This document shows, in pieces, positions 8,516-17,123 of a stretch of 58,718 nt of DNA; the stretch's first letter is position 1; each line of letters begins with the position of its first letter. The stretch is from a virus. Made by a program: the position numbers and the translations under genes. The notes beneath the pieces are model-generated. The model had not been told where the DNA came from. It worked only from the letters and a program-made list of their open reading frames with translations, and did not search any database. The stretch spans positions 1 to 58,718 of IMG/VR virus record IMGVR_UViG_3300025305_000019, one strand, 5' to 3'.

Positions 8516-9633
8516 ACGCTGTTTTTCTTAGCGTCATACGCCCCCTTGAAGGACATGATAACACTGGAGGCCGCACCCAGCAACGTGCTGAAGGCGAACC
8601 CAAGCGTAACACTGTCCACGTCTGCCGGGATGAGCCCGTAGATGTCCATGATGAACAGCAGGGCACCTGCCGGTACGCCTACACCGAGAGAGCCGTATGC
8701 CGCCCCCTTGGCTGCGCCCTTGGCCTTCTCGATGGGTCCACCCACCTCGTCAGGGGAAGGTGGCACCACTACATCCGGCAGGGGTGTCCATGTCGGCGTG
8801 GGCATCGGAGCCGGGGCCGGGGCAGGCGTTACCACCGAAGGTAACGTGACTTCCTCGGTCCACGGCGGCAGCCGATCCTTGGCCGACGACGAGTTGTAGA
8901 AGTCAAGCGCACGCTGCGCCCACTCGATACGGGCCGGGTAGTTCTTGATACCAGCACGCTCGTAAGTGACCTCGAAGGCTTCCACCTTCTCGATCAGGGT
9001 ATTCTTGCGCTGGATGGCGGGGATGGCACGGCGCTCGTCGCCCTTCAGTTCCACGAACAGCCATTTGTAGGCTGCCACGTCCGAAGACTTATCGAGCCCG
9101 TTGCGAGCGCAATACGCCTCGAAGGCAACACGCCGCGAGCCGGTCCACTGGAACCACGAATAGCCCCCACGGGAGCCCGGTACAGTCGGCTTGGCTTCAT
9201 TGATCGGGCGAAGGCCGTCGCTCTCATAGCCCCCGTTGCCGACGATGGCAGCCGCGTCGAGGACGCCGATGCCGAAGTCTGCCATCAGGGTCGCCATAAC
9301 CCAAGGGGCTTTTTCCTTGAAGGACGCAATACCTGCGTTGGACATTGTAGGGTTCCTTGTTGGGTTTTCGGTGTTACTTCCCGAGGTAACCTTTTTCCGT
9401 TTCCAGTTCCAGAAAAGCGCCCCGAAAGCCGAGACGCCGACGAACATTAGCACTCCCATACCAGTGCCCCCGATTGCCGATACGCAATCTCCAAGGGCCT
9501 GATCGGCGGCAATCTTATCAATGAGATTGCCGCCTTCCGCATATGCGATGTCGTGCTGTGCACAGCACTGGCTCCACACTGCGGTACCTATTCCTTCAAA
9601 CCAACCCGTGCAGTAGTCGATTGTTTCTTCCAT
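8512..9633 (-). CDS. PLA2-like domain fused to phage tail lysozyme with C-terminal membrane helices
   Basis: 373 residues. Residues 8-50 contain CCAQHDIAYAEGG, the CCxxHDxxY active-site pattern of phospholipase A2-like domains, followed by a membrane segment (about 55-75). Residues about 97-255 match the phage tail lysozyme family: GNGGYESDGLRPINE with the catalytic-type Glu and GGYSWFQWTGSRR. A Pro-rich linker and hydrophobic C-terminus follow. An internal ATG at 9345 with AAGGAA upstream could give a separate 277-residue lysozyme. A palindrome copy (9373) encodes VTSGSN exactly at the domain junction. Role: cell-wall and possibly lipid attack at entry or lysis. The start overlaps the preceding stop (TGATG). 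Confidence 0.75.
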   Translation of the reverse strand: MEETIDYCTGWFEGIGTAVWSQCCAQHDIAYAEGGNLIDKIAADQALGDCVSAIGGTGMGVLMFVGVSAFGALFWNWKRKKVTSGSNTENPTRNPTMSNAGIASFKEKAPWVMATLMADFGIGVLDAAAIVGNGGYESDGLRPINEAKPTVPGSRGGYSWFQWTGSRRVAFEAYCARNGLDKSSDVAAYKWLFVELKGDERRAIPAIQRKNTLIEKVEAFEVTYERAGIKNYPARIEWAQRALDFYNSSSAKDRLPPWTEEVTLPSVVTPAPAPAPMPTPTWTPLPDVVVPPSPDEVGGPIEKAKGAAKGAAYGSLGVGVPAGALLFIMDIYGLIPADVDSVTLGFAFSTLLGAASSVIMSFKGAYDAKKNSV

Positions 9634-10262
9634 CAGAGCTTTGCTGCGAAGATGAACAGGTTGTCGATGGCTTCATCATCCATGCCTTGGGTCTGGCCGA
9701 TGATGCTAGTCAGCGGGTTGTCGCGACGGAACTCGGTCGCCCCAGACAGGAGCATGGTGGCCGAGAACTTATCACTTGCAGGCATTTTGTCAATCACAGC
9801 CTGCAACGGTTCGGGTATCTCGCCGCTCTTGACGGCAGCGAGGGCGTCCGCTTCGCTGATGATGTTGTATTCACTGGAGGCCAGAGCTTGGAAGAACTGG
9901 CGATCCGAGATGGAAGCCGGGACTGCTACCTCGTCAGGTAACGGCGGGAGTAACGTAGCAGAGCCTTCGTCCCACCGCATACCTTTAGACACCTGTGAGG
10001 TGTCCGCGTTGATACCAAGGACATGCTTGCCATCAGGGACGATACGGGTGGGGTCCACCTCTACGTGTGTCACTACACCTTTTTCGTCAGTGGCTGCCCA
10101 GACGCCATAGATAGAACTAACAAACGACCCGTTTGGCTTCAATTCTACCATTTGACGTACAAGATCGTACCAATCATCCCCATCTTCGTTCTCGAAGAAT
10201 ATGATGCCGGGTTCAACCGGATTATCTACCCGGTTGAAAAACCCAAAATTAACAATTTCCAT
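9633..10262 (-). CDS. Tail-fibre accessory / assembly-type protein 2
   Basis: 209 residues from ATG 10262, which has AAAGGGG upstream; the in-frame upstream Met is out of SD range. The C-terminal part (ISDRQFFQAL ... FRRDNPL ... GMDDEAIDNLFIFAAKL) resembles residues of the protein at 11012-11404, showing a shared domain. It follows a fibre gene and is translationally coupled to the lysozyme gene. A tail-fibre chaperone or fibre-associated subunit is likely. Confidence 0.65.
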   Translation of the reverse strand: MEIVNFGFFNRVDNPVEPGIIFFENEDGDDWYDLVRQMVELKPNGSFVSSIYGVWAATDEKGVVTHVEVDPTRIVPDGKHVLGINADTSQVSKGMRWDEGSATLLPPLPDEVAVPASISDRQFFQALASSEYNIISEADALAAVKSGEIPEPLQAVIDKMPASDKFSATMLLSGATEFRRDNPLTSIIGQTQGMDDEAIDNLFIFAAKL

Positions 10263-10276
10263 AACAGCCCCTTTGG

Positions 10277-10978
10277 TTAGCCCTGCATTGCAACCCATCC
10301 ACGAACTGGGTCATACATCTGTAGGTAATGGAAATATACCCCGGCCATGTCACCGGAATTGGTACCGCCACGGTTATACCCTGTTACCACAGCGCCGTCT
10401 GGGGTGACATAACCACCCCCTTGGTTCACATACGACTGCCCAGTGCGGCGGATAGCCATGGCAGCAACGCGGTTATTTGCAAACTCCAAAGCCTGTGCAC
10501 GGATGAAGGTGTAAAGATCACCCATCTGCTTCGAGTAGATGGAGCCCTCACTACCGAAGTATATTTTGTTATCTCCGGTGTCGCCATCACGGAAAATAAA
10601 GTTCCGCGAGTTATCAATAATTACGCGCCAACGAATAACACCGCCATACACAATATCGAAATACGGGCTATTAAACCCGATCACGAGCGGCCCGGTAAGG
10701 TTACCACCCACTTTCGGCAGGGCGGCATTCGCTGTATTCTGCGCGGCGGATGCGGCGTCGAGTGCTGCATTCTGGCGAATGATTGCGTTCGCTTCCGTGG
10801 CGAACTGGCTGATATTGATTTCCTCGACAGGGCCTTCACCCGGAGACTGACGCCCCATCAGCTTCCCAGACAGAAGCGTGATGACGTGGTTGTCATTCCA
10901 GTTGGATGGACGGATAATCGTGTCGTCTACACTGTCTGGCTTCTGCGACACAAATTTATGTGCGGTCTTAATCGACAT
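10277..10978 (-). CDS. Tail fibre / receptor-binding protein 2
   Basis: 233 residues. The N-terminus (TAHKFVSQKPDSVDDTIIRP then SNWNDNHVITL) is homologous to the N-terminus of the larger fibre protein at 11408-12466, which marks a virion-anchoring domain. The C-terminus differs completely and is Gly/Tyr/Asn-rich (SYVNQGGGYVTPDGAVVTGY, FHYLQMYDPVRGWVAMQG), typical of a receptor-binding tip. It comes second in a duplicated fibre plus accessory arrangement. Confidence 0.75.
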   Translation of the reverse strand: MSIKTAHKFVSQKPDSVDDTIIRPSNWNDNHVITLLSGKLMGRQSPGEGPVEEINISQFATEANAIIRQNAALDAASAAQNTANAALPKVGGNLTGPLVIGFNSPYFDIVYGGVIRWRVIIDNSRNFIFRDGDTGDNKIYFGSEGSIYSKQMGDLYTFIRAQALEFANNRVAAMAIRRTGQSYVNQGGGYVTPDGAVVTGYNRGGTNSGDMAGVYFHYLQMYDPVRGWVAMQG

Positions 10979-11011
10979 GTGATGGGCCTCCTGTTACCCC
11001 GTGAGGTAACC

Positions 11012-11404
11012 TTATATCTTACTGGCTTCGGAATAGAAAGCGTCGATCTCGCTTTCCGTGAAGTTGAGGCCCTGAAAGCCCTCAATCAGCATCGGTTCGT
11101 CACGCCGGAAGGTGGCACTCTCTCTGTAGGCAATCTGCACAATGGGGGGCTGCGCCGCCACCCACCCGTCAACCTGCTCTTTGAGCCCACTAAGCTCAAG
11201 CTGCATCATAAACTGGCGGCGGGATACCTCCACCACTTTTGGAGATGCGGGAGGTTCGTATGGTGCGATAGTATTACCCTCCGCTTCCCATTCTGCGATC
11301 ATACTCCGAAACCTGTTACCGGGCAGGTCTGGGATCATATAATCCTCGCCATCAATCGTGGCGTTGATGGTGCCATTTGCCGTGTAGCTCACATTTTCAA
11401 TCAT
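11012..11404 (-). CDS. Tail-fibre accessory / assembly-type protein 1
   Basis: 130 residues, starting 3 nt after the stop of fibre 1. The C-terminal domain (VSRRQFMMQLELSG ... TFRRDEPMLIEGF ... TESEIDAFYSEASKI) is related to the second accessory protein (9633-10262). Each fibre gene is therefore followed by one such protein. Probable chaperone or assembly factor. Confidence 0.65.
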   Translation of the reverse strand: MIENVSYTANGTINATIDGEDYMIPDLPGNRFRSMIAEWEAEGNTIAPYEPPASPKVVEVSRRQFMMQLELSGLKEQVDGWVAAQPPIVQIAYRESATFRRDEPMLIEGFQGLNFTESEIDAFYSEASKI

Positions 11405-11407
11405 GGT

Positions 11408-12466
11408 TTAGTATTCCGCATCAAGGCCGTAGTTACGGTTGAGAACATACGTGTCTGTGTTGGCAGAGGTGGCAATCATGTCGATTGTAACGCCGTTGGT
11501 TTCAGCTACCCATAGTGATGGCCCTACCTGAATGTTGCCCATCACGCCAGTATAAATCACACTCAAAGCCGGTGGAGCCCTCATCTCTGGAAAATTCAAA
11601 TGGGCAGCAATGTAATCATTAGCGATGGTGGAAGTCCTCAACCGGACACTGAAACGTGCACGCTGGTAGTACCGGCAGCAGAGGATGTATTCCAGTTGGA
11701 TGTGGCGCTTGGGGAATGGGTCATCTTCCCCTGTAGCATCGCCTTCAACCAGTGACACCTTTGTAAATGCCATCGACCCAGATTGCCGCCCAACTGCGGG
11801 TGTTCCAAATGACTGGGCTGTAGAGCCTGCGTCAAAATAAAACCGGATATACAAAGCGTTGTCGCCGTTGGTCCCGAAAGACTTCCCTTCAACGCTAGGG
11901 ACAAAAAACGTATTTTTAACCTGCTTCATGGTCGATGTGAAAGTCTCCACACCGGATGCCACAACTACGATAGGGCTTGGGCTCCCACCATTTCCGAAAT
12001 ACTGGAAAACCTGCCAGCCAATCTTGGTAGCCGTACCCGACCAACGCCGGGCGCTAAATGTCAAGGTTGCTTGTTTGCCAGAAAGGGTGTGGACACCCTC
12101 AATAGCCTGATCCACAAAAGCGTTATTGTTGTTACCGGCCACAGATGTGAATGAGAATATTGGGAGTTCACCTCCGACACCCATATCCGAGTAAAGTCCG
12201 TTAGAATTGCTCCCGACGAGGCCAATTTGGGAGCCGATACCGGCGAGCCTCCAACGGTCGGCTGAATACCGAACACCTGTAGCCGAAGGAAAGTCTGTCT
12301 TCCTTTGCCAGATATTGAACAGGCCATTAATGACCTTATTGCGTGTGCCGGCCAATGGATCGAGTGTAACAGTATGGTCATCGTTCCAGTTGGATGGCTG
12401 GACGATGGTGGGGTCTGCGCTATCCCCCTTCGGAGATACGAACTTGTGTTTGACTGTTGCGGTCAT
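11408..12466 (-). CDS. Tail fibre / receptor-binding protein 1
   Basis: 352 residues. The N-terminal anchor (VKHKFVSPKGDSADPTIVQP, SNWNDDHTVTL) is shared with fibre 2. The body contains KVINGLFNIWQRKTDF and a long beta-rich segment resembling carbohydrate-binding or jelly-roll fibre tips (FTSVAGNNNNAFVDQAIEGV, TLTFSARRWSGTATKIGW). The gene overlaps the end of the 100-residue protein by 4 nt. Local base composition is less GC-rich than the neighbouring genes, as expected for a frequently exchanged host-range gene. Confidence 0.75.
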   Translation of the reverse strand: MTATVKHKFVSPKGDSADPTIVQPSNWNDDHTVTLDPLAGTRNKVINGLFNIWQRKTDFPSATGVRYSADRWRLAGIGSQIGLVGSNSNGLYSDMGVGGELPIFSFTSVAGNNNNAFVDQAIEGVHTLSGKQATLTFSARRWSGTATKIGWQVFQYFGNGGSPSPIVVVASGVETFTSTMKQVKNTFFVPSVEGKSFGTNGDNALYIRFYFDAGSTAQSFGTPAVGRQSGSMAFTKVSLVEGDATGEDDPFPKRHIQLEYILCCRYYQRARFSVRLRTSTIANDYIAAHLNFPEMRAPPALSVIYTGVMGNIQVGPSLWVAETNGVTIDMIATSANTDTYVLNRNYGLDAEY

Positions 12467-12765
12467 CGTGCCCTACCGTCGATTGTTACCATGAAGGTAA
12501 CGCTGTCCTCTTTGATCTGTGCCTTGCTCGTCGTGATTGTCAGCATGACAGGATATTCCTTCCCGTCAATGCCGCCGCTCACATAGAAGAACACCGATTT
12601 TGCATCCGGGTTGACGCCGAACGCACTGACCTCGAATGCCCCGATGTTGGGGGGTGTGGTACCCTGCACCGTGAGGACTGTTTCGTCGTCGTCCACCCAG
12701 TCAACGTAATCGACAGTGTATCGTTTTACGTCGCCGGGAGACTTGAGGAACCTACCAAGTCGCAT
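12463..12765 (-). CDS. Small tail-cluster protein
   Basis: 100 residues from ATG 12765, preceded by GGAG and lying inside the end of the previous gene. The sequence MRLGRFLKSPGDVKRYTVDY then VDWVDDDETV resembles short beta-rich proteins found beside tail genes in podoviruses. The palindrome copy at 12485 encodes VTFMVT near the C-terminus. No catalytic motif seen. Confidence 0.6.
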   Translation of the reverse strand: MRLGRFLKSPGDVKRYTVDYVDWVDDDETVLTVQGTTPPNIGAFEVSAFGVNPDAKSVFFYVSGGIDGKEYPVMLTITTSKAQIKEDSVTFMVTIDGRAR

Positions 12766-13528
12766 ATTCGTCTCCTGTAGCATCGGATGGCACAACGAGG
12801 AACCTATCCTCGTGGTCGATACCGATTGTCCTGATCTCTTGGGGCACCAGCGCCGTGGTCAGTTCTTGCATGACATAGATCACCCGCTCGTCAACCAGCG
12901 GGTATATTGTGCGCTGCTCTGATGGCACAGTAACTATGGCAGTAACCAGATCGTCCACCGAGTAGGCGAACGTCTTGACGAATGCTTTGTCCTTGGCTTC
13001 TGTTACCCCGAAGGTAACGTATGTCGTGGAGACTAGGGAAGCACTTGCCGTGTCCTTTGTCTCTACTGCGCCGATGGTCGCTTTAGTTAGCGCACTCACA
13101 CCGACGCTGGCAACGTCCTTTGCTTCTACAGCATTCATCACCAGTGTTGCTGGGGTTTCCAGCACCAGTGATGCGATGTCCTTGGCTTCTGCTACGTTGA
13201 GTGCAAGTAACGTGAGCGCCGTTACTTCAAACGATGCTACGTCCTTGGCTTCGACGGCAGCGAGTGACGCGGAAGCCACCACGTTGATCTGGATGCTGGC
13301 AACGTCTTTCGCCTCGGTCGCCGCTATGGAGGCGCTGGTCTGCGAGGTGACTGCGAAGCTGGCAACGTCCTTCGCCTCTGTTACCTCCAAGGTATACAGA
13401 AGCGTGGTAGTCAGCGTAAATGAAGCAACGTCCTTCGCTTCCGTCGAGTTGACCTGAACGTACAGGTTCTCGACAGCCAGAAAGGCTTCGTCGTTAAAGC
13501 CGAAGAAAGCTGGATTGACGTGCTTCAT
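12752..13528 (-). CDS. Tail-cluster protein with eight 21-residue tandem repeats
   Basis: 258 residues. After a 29-residue head, eight direct 21-residue repeats (residues 30-197) follow, each beginning EAKDVAS or a variant and continuing with an alternating hydrophobic/polar strand. This suggests a beta-solenoid or extended repeat fold. The C-terminal 60 residues are non-repetitive. Two palindrome copies (13002, 13380) sit inside repeats and are in frame. Gene order places it between head/neck proteins and the fibres. It may set a length or a joint in the tail; this is inference. Confidence 0.7.
   Translation of the reverse strand: MKHVNPAFFGFNDEAFLAVENLYVQVNSTEAKDVASFTLTTTLLYTLEVTEAKDVASFAVTSQTSASIAATEAKDVASIQINVVASASLAAVEAKDVASFEVTALTLLALNVAEAKDIASLVLETPATLVMNAVEAKDVASVGVSALTKATIGAVETKDTASASLVSTTYVTFGVTEAKDKAFVKTFAYSVDDLVTAIVTVPSEQRTIYPLVDERVIYVMQELTTALVPQEIRTIGIDHEDRFLVVPSDATGDEYATW
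12938..13441 (-). repeat. Eight 63-bp tandem repeats coding EAKDVAS units
   Basis: Eight consecutive 63-bp units on the minus strand keep the EAKDxAS heptad almost unchanged while the following 14 residues vary. The variation is substitutional without indels, so the 21-residue period is strictly kept. Confidence 0.85.
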
Positions 13529-13553
13529 CTACTTAACACCACTCGTCTGGGCA

Positions 13554-13931
13554 TTACGAGTGGGTGAACGTACCCACGGTAAGCTGGATGCTCTGGCCGA
13601 CCGAGATGGCCGTGGCGTTGATGATGACATCCGTGCCAGCGGTGCCCACCGTGAGGCCACTGACGAGGACATCCCCGGCGCTGTTGCGGACTTCCGCCTT
13701 GGCAGCGGTGCCGGTTGCAGCGGCGGTCGTCGTGATCGGGGTACCCGCGAACGTCATCACGCCGTTTGCCACGGTAGCAGCCGGGTTCGGGAGGTTGGCG
13801 GTTGCAAGCACACCGGCTGCCGCGCCATTCAGCGAGGACGTACCGATAACCAGTTTGCCGCCAGCGCCAATAGCGGAGACGACTGCCTGCATTCGCGTGT
13901 TTTTCAGCGCGAGGCTGTAATCAATGGACAT
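13554..13931 (-). CDS. Small structural protein (decoration or tail-tube-like)
   Basis: 125 residues, Ala/Thr/Val/Gly-rich with predicted beta-strands, beginning MSIDYSLALKNTRMQAVVSA. The pattern of a short helix followed by TFAGTP and repeated small-residue strands is common in phage proteins of about 120 residues encoded after the neck genes. No enzymatic residues. Function beyond structural is not clear. Confidence 0.6.
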   Translation of the reverse strand: MSIDYSLALKNTRMQAVVSAIGAGGKLVIGTSSLNGAAAGVLATANLPNPAATVANGVMTFAGTPITTTAAATGTAAKAEVRNSAGDVLVSGLTVGTAGTDVIINATAISVGQSIQLTVGTFTHS

Positions 13932-13940
13932 GTCAATTCC

Positions 13941-14561
13941 TTATGAGCGAGTGAAGTTGCTGGGGAAGCGCCATGCCTGCCCACCGGCAAGGTAGCCTTC
14001 TGCTACCTCATTCCGTGCACGACTTGTGGCACCGCTAAACGCCCGAAGGTGGTACGAGGCGAGGGACACATTCGTGTATGGTTTCGATGGCTGGGCCATC
14101 ATGCGAGCGAGCAGCCCACTCTGAAGCTCCGCATAGTACCGCTCGATGAGATCGGCAGGCACGATTGGCAGGGCATCCCGCGTGGTCGGGTCGTTGACGG
14201 TGAGGGACACGTTGGCGATATAGCCCTCAAGGGCCGTGGGGGCCACCCTGACGCGGATCGTGGAGGGGTCCGGTAGGTAGGCACCCCTGACAGGCAAACC
14301 CCTCTCCACGGGCTCCCCTGACGATCCTAGAGCCGGTCGGGTGGTAACGAACATCAGCCGGTTGATGCGGCCAGCGAACGGAGCGATGTATGCGTCGGTC
14401 TGGTAGGGCTTTACCTCGAAGGTAATGTCCTCACGCCATGCGTCAGACTTCTTGAAGAACTCCAAGCACACGTCAAAAAGCTCCTGCTTAATCGCTGTAG
14501 CAGAAGCACCGGGCAAGCTCATGCTCACGGTTTCGATAAGCCTGTCGAATGGGGTCGCCAT
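13941..14561 (-). CDS. Neck / tail-tube adaptor-like protein
   Basis: 206 residues. The N-terminal helix (MATPFDRLIETVSMSLPGAS) is followed by a beta-rich centre with RINRLMFVTTRPALGSSGEP and a helical C-terminus (ADLIERYYAELQSGLLARMM). This size and order (coat, short adaptor, about 200-residue protein) match podovirus head-to-tail connector proteins. The palindrome copy at 14410 is in frame. Confidence 0.6.
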   Translation of the reverse strand: MATPFDRLIETVSMSLPGASATAIKQELFDVCLEFFKKSDAWREDITFEVKPYQTDAYIAPFAGRINRLMFVTTRPALGSSGEPVERGLPVRGAYLPDPSTIRVRVAPTALEGYIANVSLTVNDPTTRDALPIVPADLIERYYAELQSGLLARMMAQPSKPYTNVSLASYHLRAFSGATSRARNEVAEGYLAGGQAWRFPSNFTRS

Positions 14562-14571
14562 GATGTCGCCT

Positions 14572-14919
14572 TTACGAAGCCGGGGTCAGAAGCTGACTTG
14601 TGAACTTACCAAGGAAGATCGACGCCCGGTTGTCGGTGACATCTTCGCTGTCCGAAAGCTGGGCGTGCCCTGCCATGTAGTACATGAACGCCGACTGGTA
14701 GCCGGGGGATACGTCCACCACAGTGTCCAGATCGGCGTTATTGTAATTCGGGAGGTCTTTGCGGAGAAAGAGATCGGGGCGAAGACGGTACGCCTCTGAC
14801 ATACCCAGCGTGAGGCCCAGCTTTAGCTGCTTGTCGCTGTAGCGGTATGGCTCCATCTCGTCTTGAAGCAGGGTACGGACTGCCTCGATGTAGTCTGCGA
14901 TTGTGTTCACCGGGGGCAT
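14572..14919 (-). CDS. Head-completion / adaptor protein
   Basis: 115 residues from ATG 14919. The sequence MPPVNTIADYIEAVRTLLQD, YSDKQLKLGLTLGMSEAYRL and the helical composition resemble gp6/gp7-type head-tail connector proteins. The longer upstream frame would include a palindrome-encoded VTSQGN and lacks a good SD, so the internal ATG is preferred. It lies just after the coat gene terminator. Confidence 0.6.
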   Translation of the reverse strand: MPPVNTIADYIEAVRTLLQDEMEPYRYSDKQLKLGLTLGMSEAYRLRPDLFLRKDLPNYNNADLDTVVDVSPGYQSAFMYYMAGHAQLSDSEDVTDNRASIFLGKFTSQLLTPAS

Positions 14920-14956
14920 CCTATGGTTACCTTGGGAGGTAACGATCAATAGCACA

Positions 14957-14983
14957 CGAAAAAGGGAGGCGCAATGGCCTCCC
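14957..14983 (-). terminator. Rho-independent terminator after the coat gene
   Basis: On the minus strand, stem GGGAGGC, loop CATTGC, stem GCCTCCC, then TTTTT (complement of 14959-14963). It lies 32 nt beyond the coat stop codon. A palindrome copy (14926) follows it. Confidence 0.85.
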
Positions 14984-15014
14984 TCTCTCTGCTGTCACCC
15001 TTGGGAGGGACGAC

Positions 15015-16001
15015 TTAGCCCTTGGTGATGACAGCCTGCGCGAGCGCGGTGCCGTCGATGACGTTATAGCCGTAGACCTGAAGGCCGCGAAGGATGTTGC
15101 CGAACGTCAGTTCGGAACGCATCGTCTCCACGTTGTTGATCTGCGAGGCGAACGTCAGGGCGTGGGCGTGTCCTGCGTAGATCGCCGTCTCACCGGCAGC
15201 GAGGCCACCGAGAACGCCGTTCGGAAGCAGGTTCGACACGTAGACCATGAAGCGGTCGATCATGCCGATACGTCCGTTGCGGAGCATGGAGACTGCATCA
15301 CCGGACAGGAACGCCTGCCGCAGTTCGCTCATCTTCACGCGGGTCGAAACCCATGCCGGAAGCAAAATCCAGCGTCCCGCCTCGGGGATGTTCTGCTCGT
15401 CCAGTGCCTGACCCAGACGCAGGATCATGTCGATGACCGACACTTCACCAGCACCCGGATTGTCAGCGACGACGACCAGCGGGGTGCTGGTAGCGCCGAG
15501 GTTGATGTCACCGGACACCTTACCAGCGGCAACGCCACGGTTGGCCGGGGCAGCCTTGCCCTGAAGCGAGGTCAGGACTTCGGTGTCGATGACCAGCTTC
15601 ATCTGCTCGGACGCATCGTCCGACCACATGGACAGGTTGTTGAGGTCGGACTGTACTTCCATCACGTCATCGAGGATCGTGTTGAAATACTTGCCCTTAT
15701 CGACCGTCAGATCGACAACCGAGCCCTTCGGGCGCTCAAGCTCAAGGGCCGCATCGGCGCGGTAGTCCTTGATGGTGATGGTCGGCTTGGTGCGGATGTG
15801 CACCGTGTCGCCCATGTTCTTGATTTCGCCCTCGTAGTCCGTATTGGAGATCGCCGCAAGGACGGTCGCCGCATAGAACTTCTCGATCAGCTTGCCCGAC
15901 CAGATTTCGGGGATGAAACCGGCAGCTTTGAGGCCGTTGCCAGCCGAGCCAACCGGGTAAATCGGGGGAGTGGTGCCACTACCGGCGACGGGGAATACCA
16001 T
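15015..16001 (-). CDS. Major capsid protein
   Basis: 328 residues. Composition and length fit an HK97-fold coat protein of the podovirus type: FIPEIWSGKLIEKFYAATVL and NTDYEGEIKNMGDTVHI at the start, RWILLPAWVSTRVKMSELRQ in the middle, and a C-terminal GLQVYGYNVIDGTALAQAV strand. It is preceded by a scaffold gene and followed by a strong terminator, as expected for the most abundant virion protein. ATG 16001 has AGAGGAACAGG upstream. A coding palindrome copy is absent, which is notable for a gene of this size. Confidence 0.88.
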   Translation of the reverse strand: MVFPVAGSGTTPPIYPVGSAGNGLKAAGFIPEIWSGKLIEKFYAATVLAAISNTDYEGEIKNMGDTVHIRTKPTITIKDYRADAALELERPKGSVVDLTVDKGKYFNTILDDVMEVQSDLNNLSMWSDDASEQMKLVIDTEVLTSLQGKAAPANRGVAAGKVSGDINLGATSTPLVVVADNPGAGEVSVIDMILRLGQALDEQNIPEAGRWILLPAWVSTRVKMSELRQAFLSGDAVSMLRNGRIGMIDRFMVYVSNLLPNGVLGGLAAGETAIYAGHAHALTFASQINNVETMRSELTFGNILRGLQVYGYNVIDGTALAQAVITKG

Positions 16002-16070
16002 TTTATCCTGTTCCTCTTATTACCTTCCGGGGTAACTCGCAGTATTTCCCCGGAAGAATTTGGCGAAAAG

Positions 16071-17123
16071 TTAAACGATCCGCCCGTCTCGCTCCGCGTC
16101 GAAGATCATCTGTTCAAGACGGTTCTTCTCTGCATCGTTCCCACGGTAATGGCCCTGATTGACCATCCTGTAGAAATTCGCGATCTGGGCGCGGCTGATG
16201 GTTTCCTTTTCACCGGGAGCAGAAGATGCGGCCGGTGCCTTGGCTCTGCCCGGTGCCGCGAAGTTTTCCAGCGGGGTTTTCTCGTTACCTAGTGAGGTAA
16301 CCTTACCCGGCTGGTCGCCTGCGGGGGCCGTGACAGCCTCATCAGAGAGGAAGCCCTTAAAGAACTGCAAGACGCGCTGTGCTTCACCGTTTCTGTGCGC
16401 TTCCTGTAGCATCTGAAGCCTTATAGCACCCGAATACGGGTCTGGCAAGTTCAACCAAGCAAGAAAATTGCTATCCTTGTTGATTTCTCGCCAGTTGGGC
16501 ACATTTTCGTCCATTGTCTGGGTGATGGACTGCTGTTTATTGTTGTGGACAGTGCGCTCGACACTGCCGAAACTGTTCTCCATCCGCTCCAGCTTCGAGC
16601 GAAGTTCAGCCAGTTCCGGGGAGATGTTCTCACGGGCAGCGCGAGCCGCCACGTCGAGGAAGTCTTCGCCGTAGTCCTTGCGCTCGTCGTCAGTCACGAG
16701 GCGCTGGGGCTTGGCGGGTTCGGCAGCGGGGGCCTTCGTCTGCTGCGACAGCATATGCTCCAACTGGCGGATGCGGTCATTAAGCTGCCCGACCGTGGAG
16801 TTTACCCGGTCGTATCGCCCTTTGATGGAGTTGTACTTGTGTTCCCAGTCGTCGGGGTTACCTTCGGGGGTAACGGTTGGCTTGTTCTCCGGCGACTTTG
16901 GCGGATTGTTGTTTTGCTCATCCGGTTTCTTCTCCGTCTGGGGAGGCGTCTCCGGGTTCTTCGGCGGCGTCTCCGGGGCCTTCTCACCATCCGGCTTCTG
17001 GGGCTCCGTCTCGTATGCAGTCTGGTGCATGGCCGAGGCGCGTGCCGACTGGGCGCGGATAGCTGCCGGAATGTTCACGTCTGGGTCGAGGGGTGCAAGC
17101 GGCTTTTTAACGGTGTTGCTCAT
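16071..17123 (-). CDS. Capsid scaffold protein
   Basis: 350 residues from ATG 17123, overlapping the previous stop (ATGA). The N-terminal 110 residues are Pro/Glu/Lys-rich and disordered (TPPKNPETPPQTEKKPDEQN), followed by a coiled coil (YNSIKGRYDRVNSTVGQLND then RIRQLEHMLSQQ) and a basic helical C-terminus. It directly precedes the coat gene, as scaffolds do. Copies of the palindrome at 16284 and 16857 encode VTSLGN and VTPEGN in flexible linkers. Confidence 0.78.
   Translation of the reverse strand: MSNTVKKPLAPLDPDVNIPAAIRAQSARASAMHQTAYETEPQKPDGEKAPETPPKNPETPPQTEKKPDEQNNNPPKSPENKPTVTPEGNPDDWEHKYNSIKGRYDRVNSTVGQLNDRIRQLEHMLSQQTKAPAAEPAKPQRLVTDDERKDYGEDFLDVAARAARENISPELAELRSKLERMENSFGSVERTVHNNKQQSITQTMDENVPNWREINKDSNFLAWLNLPDPYSGAIRLQMLQEAHRNGEAQRVLQFFKGFLSDEAVTAPAGDQPGKVTSLGNEKTPLENFAAPGRAKAPAASSAPGEKETISRAQIANFYRMVNQGHYRGNDAEKNRLEQMIFDAERDGRIV

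Noticed and set aside
10681-10700. GGTAAGGTTACC as another palindrome copy
   Set aside because: The arms are in the opposite order and directly adjacent, so it is not the same element.
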